Of a DNA stretch of 20,739 nucleotides, positions 15,850 through 20,739 are shown piece by piece. The notes beneath the pieces were generated by a model. That model was not told where the DNA came from, searched no databases, and was given only the letters and a program-made list of their open reading frames with translations. The DNA is from Candidatus Neomarinimicrobium atlanticum (GTDB lineage: Bacteria; Fidelibacterota; Marinisomatia; Marinisomatales; Marinisomataceae), in NCBI GenBank assembly GCA_000402815.1, contig AQSA01000018.1, positions 4,654 through 25,392 of the forward strand, read 5' to 3'. Made by a program: the position numbers and the translations under genes. The first letter of the stretch is position 1; each line of letters begins with the position of its first letter.

Positions 15850-16887
15850 ATGAAAAAAATATTATGCACAATCGGACCTTCGTCTTTGAATGAAAAAACA
15901 ATCAAAGGGCTTGAAGATAATGGATGTTCTCTTTTTAGAATAAATCTTAGTCATACTAGAATTAAAAATTTAGAAAACGTTGTTTCTAAAGTAAGGGAAT
16001 TTACTGATATACCCATATGTTTCGACTCTGAAGGTGCACAAGTTAGAACTACAAAATTCAATTTTGATTTTAAATTAGGACATAAATATACTCTTACCAA
16101 TTCTGAAAATTCATTTAGCATTAGACCCTTTATAATTACTCAGCAGTTAAATCCTGGTGACTTAATAAGTGTAGACTTTAATACAGCTCTAGTTAAGGTA
16201 TTAGAAGTATCAAAAGATTCTATTATAGTAGAAACCGTTAATGCCGGTAAAACAGGTGAAAATAAAGCTGTAACAATAATAAAAGGTGTTAATATCCCAG
16301 CTTTTTCACAAAAAGATTTTAAGGCATTTAGGTTAGGAACTAAACTTGGAATTAAAAATTACGCTCTATCTTTTGCATCTAATGATAAATTTGTTCAAGA
16401 ATTAAGAGCTTTGGTTCCAAAAAACTCATTTATCATATCAAAAATTGAGTCAAATCAAGGTGTTAAGAATTTATTAAAAATTATTCATCATAGTGATGCG
16501 ATATTAATTGATAGGGGAGATTTATCAAGAGAAGTATCATTTGAGAAAATTCCAGTTTTACAAAAATTAATTATTGAAAAAACAAGACAGCTTAATAAAG
16601 ATGTTTTTGTTGCAACTAACCTGCTTGAGTCTATGGTAGAAAACCCTGTTCCGAATCGCGCAGAAATCAATGATATATACAATACATTGCTAGATGGTGC
16701 TTCGGGATTAGTCCTTGCAGCAGAAACCGCTATTGGAAAATATCCAATTGCCTCTATAGCAATAGTAAAAAATGTCATTAATTTTTATAATTCTTTTGAA
16801 ATGAATAAAGATATTAGCAATAAAAATTATGAGGAAGTTATAAAAGCTATAAATGAACCAATAACTTGTAATTTTGATCGACCGTAG
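15850..16887 (+). CDS. Pyruvate-kinase-like protein without the C-terminal allosteric domain
   Basis: A 345-residue protein with the pyruvate kinase TIM barrel (A domain) and inserted B domain. Motifs: CTIGPSS (6-12), FRINLSH with Arg30/Asn32/Ser34, CFDSEGAQVRT (57-67) in place of the usual LDxxGPExRT, IISKIES with Lys198 and Glu200, DRGDL with Arg222/Asp224, VATNLLESM, and a LDGASGLVLAAETAIGKYP motif. Core catalytic Lys, Glu, Asp and Thr positions are kept. Changes are GPE to GAQ and ARGDLG to DRGDLS. Typical pyruvate kinases are about 470 residues with a C-terminal regulatory domain that is absent here. Tight placement (4 bases after the sulfotransferase, stop abutting the next ATG) argues for a job in this pathway, perhaps PEP-dependent phosphotransfer, rather than glycolysis. 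Confidence 0.84.
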   Translation: MKKILCTIGPSSLNEKTIKGLEDNGCSLFRINLSHTRIKNLENVVSKVREFTDIPICFDSEGAQVRTTKFNFDFKLGHKYTLTNSENSFSIRPFIITQQLNPGDLISVDFNTALVKVLEVSKDSIIVETVNAGKTGENKAVTIIKGVNIPAFSQKDFKAFRLGTKLGIKNYALSFASNDKFVQELRALVPKNSFIISKIESNQGVKNLLKIIHHSDAILIDRGDLSREVSFEKIPVLQKLIIEKTRQLNKDVFVATNLLESMVENPVPNRAEINDIYNTLLDGASGLVLAAETAIGKYPIASIAIVKNVINFYNSFEMNKDISNKNYEEVIKAINEPITCNFDRP

Positions 16888-17238
16888 ATGAAAAAACAAA
16901 ATAGATATTCACTCTATATCGGAAGATTTCAGCCATTTCACGATGGACATTTGTGGTGTGTTAAAGAAATGCTTAATAAGGGTAAAAAAGTTTGTATCGC
17001 AGTAATGGATATACATGATTTAGAGCCAAAAAATAATCCATATACATACACTCAAGTATTTAATAAAATATCTAATACAATGTTTGATGAGATTAAATCA
17101 GGTGATGTTGTAATTACAAAAATACCAGCAATAGATTCTATAAATTATGGTAGAGATGTCGGCTATAAATTGATCGAACACTTACCACCAGAAAGTATTA
17201 AAAAAATATCGGCTACAAAAATTAGAGAAAACAAATAA
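16888..17238 (+). CDS. Small HxGH nucleotidyltransferase (cytidylyltransferase-like), paralogue A
   Basis: A 116-residue single-domain protein of the nucleotidyltransferase superfamily that includes TagD, CoaD and NadM. It starts YSLYIGRFQPFHDGHLW, with the nucleotide-binding H18-x-G-H21, and ends with ISATKIRENK, which matches the C-terminal ISxTxxR signature. Between them is IPAIDSINYGRDVGY, a motif shared almost exactly with the convergent gene at 17315-17668. Family members transfer NMP (CMP or AMP) to a phosphorylated substrate. It is about as short as TagD-type enzymes. ATG follows the TAG of the pyruvate-kinase-like gene with no gap and no Shine-Dalgarno. Nucleotide and substrate are unknown. 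Confidence 0.82.
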   Translation: MKKQNRYSLYIGRFQPFHDGHLWCVKEMLNKGKKVCIAVMDIHDLEPKNNPYTYTQVFNKISNTMFDEIKSGDVVITKIPAIDSINYGRDVGYKLIEHLPPESIKKISATKIRENK

Positions 17239-17314
17239 TAGTCAACTAGATTTATCGAATTAAAATCAGATATATTTTTAAGTTACTTTATTAACGAATA
17301 AAAATTTAAAAATT
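17239..17314 (+). other. Convergent intergenic region, no clear terminator
   Basis: Two operons end face to face across these 76 A+T-rich bases, so transcripts in both directions should stop here. I see only weak A/T palindromes (for example around 17301-17316, and GTTA-TAAC near 17281-17294) and no GC-rich stem followed by a T-run. Confidence 0.5.
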
Positions 17315-17668
17315 TTATATTTTTCCTTCTTCTCTCATTTTCTTTCTTAAAGAAGTTGCCGATATTTCACCAATTTCACTTGGCGGAACATGTTCAATCA
17401 CATCGTATCCAACATCTCTACCATAATTTATAGATTCAATATCTGGAATAATAGAAACAATGACTCTCCCGTTTAGAATTAAGTCTTTTAATTCACCATC
17501 ACGAACCATTTGTTCAATTTCCTGAGCTGTCCATGGATTATTTTCATCGGGTTCAATATCTCTTATTGCAAGCCATATATTTTTACCATGCTTCAACCTT
17601 TCATTTATAAGCCATAAATGTCCTTTATGTAAAGGTTGCCATCGACCAATAAACATTGAATATTTCAT
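17315..17668 (-). CDS. Small HxGH nucleotidyltransferase (cytidylyltransferase-like), paralogue B
   Basis: A 117-residue paralogue of the protein encoded at 16888-17238. It has YSMFIGRWQPLHKGHLWLI with H14-x-G-H17, then IPDIESINYGRDVGYDVIEH and ISATSLRKK near the C-terminus. Its start overlaps the TGA of cysC as ATGA, and AGAGGA lies about 7 bases upstream, so it is made together with APS kinase. That pairing suggests it either provides the adenylylated (or cytidylylated) substrate that the kinase phosphorylates, or works in a branch beside it. No family function can be given from sequence: nucleotide, acceptor and pathway are open. Standard ATP sulfurylase is much larger, although it shares the HxGH fold. 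Confidence 0.82.
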   Translation of the reverse strand: MKYSMFIGRWQPLHKGHLWLINERLKHGKNIWLAIRDIEPDENNPWTAQEIEQMVRDGELKDLILNGRVIVSIIPDIESINYGRDVGYDVIEHVPPSEIGEISATSLRKKMREEGKI

Positions 17669-18273
17669 TTATTTTCCTCTTTCTTGATATAATTTTTTTC
17701 TACTAAATATTCTATAATTTTATTTGAAGCTTCATCAAGTGAGATCGAATCATTGACTACGTGTATATCTGGTTTAACCGGAGGCTCATATGGAGAGCTA
17801 ATTCCGGTAAAGTTCTTAATTTTTCCTAATCTTGCCTGAGCATACATTCCCTTCGGATCTCTTTTTTCACAAACTTCTAACGATGTATCAATAAAAACCT
17901 CTAAAAATTCACTTTTTTGGAAAAGAGATTTTACTAATGATCTGTCAGAAACAAACGGCGAAATAAAAGCTGTAATAACAATTACTCCTGAATCTAAAAA
18001 AAGTTTAGTCACTTGGCCCACTCTTCTAATATTTTCTATTCTACTTTCTTCGTCAAATCCTAAATCTTTGTTTAGTCCATGGCGAACATTGTCACCATCA
18101 AGCAAATAAGTTTTATAGTTAAGTTTATACATCTTTTTTTCAACTAAGTTTGCTATAGTAGATTTTCCGCTAGCACTGTATCCTGTAAACCATAATACAA
18201 ATGGCTTTTGGTTCAACAACTTCTCTCTTTCTGCTTTCTTTATTGTTGTATTATGCCAAACAACCTTATCCAT
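17665..18273 (-). CDS. cysC: Adenylyl-sulfate (APS) kinase
   Basis: Phosphorylates the 3'-OH of APS to make PAPS, the sulfate donor of sulfotransferases. The roughly 202-residue protein is full length: P-loop FTGYSASGKSTIA, LDGDNVRHGLNKDLGF, the ENIRRVGQV helix, FISPF, and the RDPKGMYAQARLGKIKNFTGISSPYEPP lid region (shown here as its separate parts RDPKGMY, KNFTGI, SPYEPP). All are as in canonical CysC, so APS remains the default substrate. There is no fused ATP sulfurylase and none nearby. Two adjacent ATGs exist at 18276 and 18273; AAGGAG is 2 bases from the first and 5 from the second, so the second is preferred. It is followed with a 4-base overlap by a small nucleotidyltransferase gene and preceded by an HldA-type kinase gene. 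Confidence 0.93.
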   Translation of the reverse strand: MDKVVWHNTTIKKAEREKLLNQKPFVLWFTGYSASGKSTIANLVEKKMYKLNYKTYLLDGDNVRHGLNKDLGFDEESRIENIRRVGQVTKLFLDSGVIVITAFISPFVSDRSLVKSLFQKSEFLEVFIDTSLEVCEKRDPKGMYAQARLGKIKNFTGISSPYEPPVKPDIHVVNDSISLDEASNKIIEYLVEKNYIKKEENK

Positions 18274-18278
18274 CATTT

Positions 18279-18284
18279 CTCCTT
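18279..18284 (-). promoter_or_regulatory. Shine-Dalgarno site of cysC
   Basis: AAGGAG on the minus strand is one of the strongest ribosome sites in the window. Its spacing of 5 bases favours the second of two tandem ATG codons (18273) as the cysC start. Confidence 0.6.
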
Positions 18285-18308
18285 TATACTTGTAAAATTT
18301 TTTCGAAA

Positions 18309-19223
18309 TTAAATTCTCATTAAAAATAATTCTTTTAGGCTAACTGTACTAGTTCCAACTTTCGAAACTGAAATAGCGGCAGCGGCATTTGCAATTTTAG
18401 CAGATAGTTCTATATTTTTTGTAACAGTAAAGGCGAGTGAAAATACTGAGATAACTGTATCTCCTGCACCTGTAACGTCCGGCTTTTTTACTTTATGCGG
18501 TTTGATATGTTTAATAAAATTATCTTGACCAACTAAGGTCATCCCCCTAGCTCCTTTTTTTGCTAAAATATAGTCTAAATTATTGGATTTAATCAAATTT
18601 TTACAAGCTCGCACTAATATTTGATCATTTGTAATTTTAATTTTCGAAGCCTTTTCTAGCTCACTTAAATTTGGTGTTATAATATTAGCATCTTTATAAT
18701 GACTGAAATCTTCTTTTTTTGGATCTACTATCACTTTCAATGAACTTGGATTTTTAAACCATGAACGGTTTAATGCTCCTTTGTTGTAGTCTGATAATAT
18801 AATGATATCGTAATCATTGTAGCTTGTCTTATTAATATCTGAACCTTCCCAATCAATAATTTTTTCATAATCAATCCTTGAGATTTGTTTATTATTAGAA
18901 AATATCCTTTTTTTTAATGTAGTCGTGTGCCCATCGATAACTTCAATTTTTTTTGTATCTATTTTATTCCTATTTAATATAGAAATGAGCTTTTCTCCCC
19001 ATATGTCATTTCCAACAAAACCTAAACATGTAATATTAGCTCCAAGCGAAGCTAAATTCATAGCAACATTTCCAGCACCGCCTGGAATAGAATATTCTAT
19101 TTCTGGAATTATAACAGGAACAGGCGCCTCCGGAGACATTCTTGTAGATTTTCCCATAATGTAGTGATCAATCATAAAATCGCCTATTAATAAAACTTTA
19201 ACATTTGAGAAATCAAAATTCAT
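18309..19223 (-). CDS. hldA: HldA-type D-glycero-D-manno-heptose-7-phosphate kinase (PfkB family)
   Basis: A 304-residue ribokinase-fold enzyme matching the N-terminal domain of HldE (RfaE). It has IGDFMIDHYIMGKSTRMSPE, the APVPVI strand, PGGAGNVAMNLASLG, ILSDYNKGAL, VDPKKEDF, ITPNLSELE and a DVTGAGDT catalytic motif with Asp255. Family members phosphorylate heptose 7-phosphate at C1, giving the 1,7-bisphosphate on the way to ADP- or GDP-heptose. The cytidylyltransferase-like C-terminal domain of HldE is not attached, so this is the split form. The start overlaps the gpmA stop as ATGA, with AAGGT about 9 bases upstream. It fits with the GmhA-like isomerase in the other operon. Other sugar phosphates cannot be excluded, but the MSPEAPVPV segment is quite specific for this family. 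Confidence 0.88.
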   Translation of the reverse strand: MNFDFSNVKVLLIGDFMIDHYIMGKSTRMSPEAPVPVIIPEIEYSIPGGAGNVAMNLASLGANITCLGFVGNDIWGEKLISILNRNKIDTKKIEVIDGHTTTLKKRIFSNNKQISRIDYEKIIDWEGSDINKTSYNDYDIIILSDYNKGALNRSWFKNPSSLKVIVDPKKEDFSHYKDANIITPNLSELEKASKIKITNDQILVRACKNLIKSNNLDYILAKKGARGMTLVGQDNFIKHIKPHKVKKPDVTGAGDTVISVFSLAFTVTKNIELSAKIANAAAAISVSKVGTSTVSLKELFLMRI

Positions 19224-19960
19224 TTTATTTTACCTTGATTTACTACTACATCTAGCTTTGTTTTTAATTTTTTAGGATCGATAAGGTATTTTTTATTTAT
19301 AACTGCCAATTCATCATTCAAATTATAAACCAATGGAACTCCAGTTGGAATATTGACATTTGTAATATCAGAATCTGATAAATTATCTAATGTTTTAACG
19401 ATAGCTCTTAAAGAGTTGCTGTGGGCTACGATTAAGTGATTTCCCAAATTTTCTTTAATATATTTTATATATTTCCCCCAAAAAGGGCTTATTCTGTTGA
19501 CGACATCTTTTAAGCTCTCTCCAACCGGAAGCTCATGTTTAATATTTTTAAATGTATGATTAAATCTTGGATGCCGAACGTCATTCTTATCTAAAAAAGG
19601 AGGTGAAGTAGCATAACTTCTTCTCCATATGAGCACTTGTTTTTCACCATACTTTAGTGCTGTTTCAGATTTATTTAATCCCTGTAGTGCTCCATAATGT
19701 CTTTCATTTAAGCGCCAATTTTGTTGAATTTTTTCTTGTGGAAAATTTAAAATATCAGAAACAATTTTTGTAGTTTCTGTTGCTCTTTTCAGTATAGAAG
19801 TATAAATACTTTTTATTTGAATATCAGATTCTAGTAACTGGTGCCCAGAAAACATCGCTTCATCTATTCCACTTTCTGTTAAAGAAACATCTTCCCAGCC
19901 TGTAAACCTATTTTCTAAGTTCCACTGACTTTCACCGTGCCGGAGAAGAATTAATTTCAT
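19220..19960 (-). CDS. gpmA: 2,3-bisphosphoglycerate-dependent phosphoglycerate mutase
   Basis: A 246-residue histidine-phosphatase-fold enzyme interconverting 3- and 2-phosphoglycerate. Motifs: LRHGESQWN with the phosphorylated His8, FTGWEDVSLTESG, RATETT, RLNERHYGALQGLNK with Glu86, WRRSY, and VAHSNSLRAIVK with His180. These specificity segments are those of true GpmA rather than a general phosphatase. One conserved Gly after the second His is Ser (AHSNS instead of AHGNS). Location between an export protein and a heptose kinase, with 4-base coupling to the latter, is unusual for a glycolytic gene. It could supply a missing heptose-bisphosphate phosphatase step, but the canonical residues favour PGM. 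Confidence 0.93.
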   Translation of the reverse strand: MKLILLRHGESQWNLENRFTGWEDVSLTESGIDEAMFSGHQLLESDIQIKSIYTSILKRATETTKIVSDILNFPQEKIQQNWRLNERHYGALQGLNKSETALKYGEKQVLIWRRSYATSPPFLDKNDVRHPRFNHTFKNIKHELPVGESLKDVVNRISPFWGKYIKYIKENLGNHLIVAHSNSLRAIVKTLDNLSDSDITNVNIPTGVPLVYNLNDELAVINKKYLIDPKKLKTKLDVVVNQGKIK

Positions 19961-19966
19961 TTTCTA

Positions 19967-20739
19967 CTAGTTTGTTTGATTATCAACTATAAGAAAAATA
20001 GCTGCTACATTAGCAAGTGTAGATGATAAATCTGCAACGAATGATGTAATATCAAAATCGCTGGGATTTAAGTTTTCAGGAACAAAGATAGTATCTCCAG
20101 CATAAACTCTTTTTCCTCTACTAATAAAAAAGCCATTAACTTTTTCTATGTTTCCATTTGCTCTTTTAATATAAGTTCGGTTTTTTAAGGTATCTGGTTT
20201 AAAGCCACCCGCTAGCTCAATATATCTTGGATATCTTAAACCTTCTTGGTATGTAATAAGACCTGGATTATAGACATTGCCTACAACCCTGACAACATTT
20301 TCAAGTGGAGCTGCTATAATTACAGAATTCACTCCAATTTCAAAACTTAAATTAACATTATTTACACTTTCTTGTTTAATTTCAATATTTCCATTTCTAT
20401 CAACCGTACTTGTTTCTTGTTTAACAATAATATTTCTAGTTGAAGACATTGATGTTAACCCTCCAGCTTTAGCTAGTGCTTCTCCAACAGTTATGACTTC
20501 TTTACCCATAGGATAAATTCCAGGCTTTAAAACTTCACCCTCGATTCTATAAGTATAACTATTTTTATAATTAATATTTTCATAAACAAGAATTTTATCA
20601 TTTACTTCTAATATAAATTTATCTGCATCATCATACGGTACTGTAAATTCAGTGCTATAAAATTGATCCTTATTTTTTCTAATAACAACGATATCATCAA
20701 TAATAGTTTTTCTGTAAGTCGGATCATCAAAACCTCCTG
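19967..20739 (-). CDS. SLBB-domain polysaccharide export protein, partial (N-terminus beyond window end)
   Basis: The frame is open from the window edge to the stop at 19967: about 76 codons precede the first internal ATG (20509), and they continue the same domain, so that ATG is not the true start. About 256 residues are visible. They contain one SLBB (soluble ligand-binding beta-grasp) repeat beginning YRIEGEVLKPGIYPMG and followed by TVGEALAKAGGLT. A second begins VVRVVGNVYNPGLITYQEG and continues YIELAGGFKPDTLKNRTYIKR. A C-terminal part reads VYAGDTIFVPENL and ends with a hydrophobic stretch (VADLSSTLANVAAIFLIV). This is the pattern of long Wza/KpsD-related export proteins that carry polysaccharide across the periplasm and outer membrane. 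It lies 6 bases before gpmA. Confidence 0.85.
   Translation of the reverse strand, partial: GGFDDPTYRKTIIDDIVVIRKNKDQFYSTEFTVPYDDADKFILEVNDKILVYENINYKNSYTYRIEGEVLKPGIYPMGKEVITVGEALAKAGGLTSMSSTRNIIVKQETSTVDRNGNIEIKQESVNNVNLSFEIGVNSVIIAAPLENVVRVVGNVYNPGLITYQEGLRYPRYIELAGGFKPDTLKNRTYIKRANGNIEKVNGFFISRGKRVYAGDTIFVPENLNPSDFDITSFVADLSSTLANVAAIFLIVDNQTN

Noticed and set aside
16488..16778. 96-residue open frame on the minus strand inside the pyruvate-kinase-like gene
   Set aside because: It is antisense to strongly conserved kinase motifs, has no family signature and no ribosome site.
17296..17316. A/T palindrome between the convergent operons as a terminator
   Set aside because: The stem is pure A/T with no stable GC core; I cannot support intrinsic termination.
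19967..20509. Separate 180-residue gene starting at ATG 20509
   Set aside because: The frame is open upstream to the window edge and codes for the first part of the same SLBB repeat, so this ATG is internal.
1..20739. CRISPR arrays, insertion sequences, attachment-site repeats at the tRNA
   Set aside because: No regularly spaced repeats, transposase motifs or integrase gene were seen, and I found no second copy of the tRNA 3' end within the window.

Overview
The window is AT-rich (about 30 % G+C by eye) and comes from a Gram-negative bacterium. It carries a Wzx/Wzy/Wzz-type polysaccharide locus, an SLBB export protein and a lipobox-bearing lipoprotein. The base composition, very tight packing, small genomic gaps and sulfotransferase content suggest an uncultured marine planktonic lineage, but nothing here fixes the phylum. 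There are no insertion sequences, CRISPR arrays or long repeats, and no gene-free stretch longer than about 90 bases.

Region 1 (1-10635, all minus strand) is a surface-polysaccharide operon. In transcription order it encodes a Wzx flippase, a Wzz chain-length regulator, an O-antigen polymerase/ligase, a ColD-like PLP 3-dehydratase, GDP-mannose 4,6-dehydratase (Gmd), a second Gmd-like SDR, a GT4 glycosyltransferase, a short UDP-sugar dehydrogenase, a GmhA-like SIS isomerase, a PglC-like initiating sugar-phosphate transferase and GalE (cut by the window edge). Many neighbours overlap by 4 bases (ATGA or TTGA). Gmd plus ColD plus an SDR implies a GDP-linked 3,6-dideoxyhexose such as colitose.

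Region 2 (10737-17238, all plus strand) starts with a CAT-anticodon tRNA. Three bases after its discriminator base a compact gene train begins: a class IV aminotransferase-fold protein that appears to lack the PLP lysine and glutamate, a sulfotransferase-like protein, a two-helix membrane protein, an M1 metallopeptidase lipoprotein, a TauE/SafE-type permease, a second sulfotransferase, a pyruvate-kinase-like protein without the C-terminal domain, and a 116-residue HxGH nucleotidyltransferase. I do not recognise this combination as a described system; it is the best candidate in the window for something new.

Region 3 (17315-20739, all minus strand) converges on region 2. In transcription order it encodes an SLBB polysaccharide export protein (cut at its N-terminus), GpmA, an HldA-type heptose-7-phosphate kinase, an APS kinase (CysC) and a second HxGH nucleotidyltransferase that is a clear paralogue of the one ending region 2. 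CysC can supply PAPS for the two sulfotransferases, but no ATP sulfurylase (CysDN or Sat) is visible. The SIS isomerase and HldA suggest a heptose precursor branch, with GmhB and the usual HldE C-terminal domain not seen here.

How it may fit together (inference): regions 1 and 3 make and export a polysaccharide containing a 3,6-dideoxyhexose, a uronic acid and perhaps heptose. Regions 2 and 3 supply an activated group, sulfate or something chemically similar, that the sulfotransferase-fold enzymes transfer to the polysaccharide or to another acceptor.
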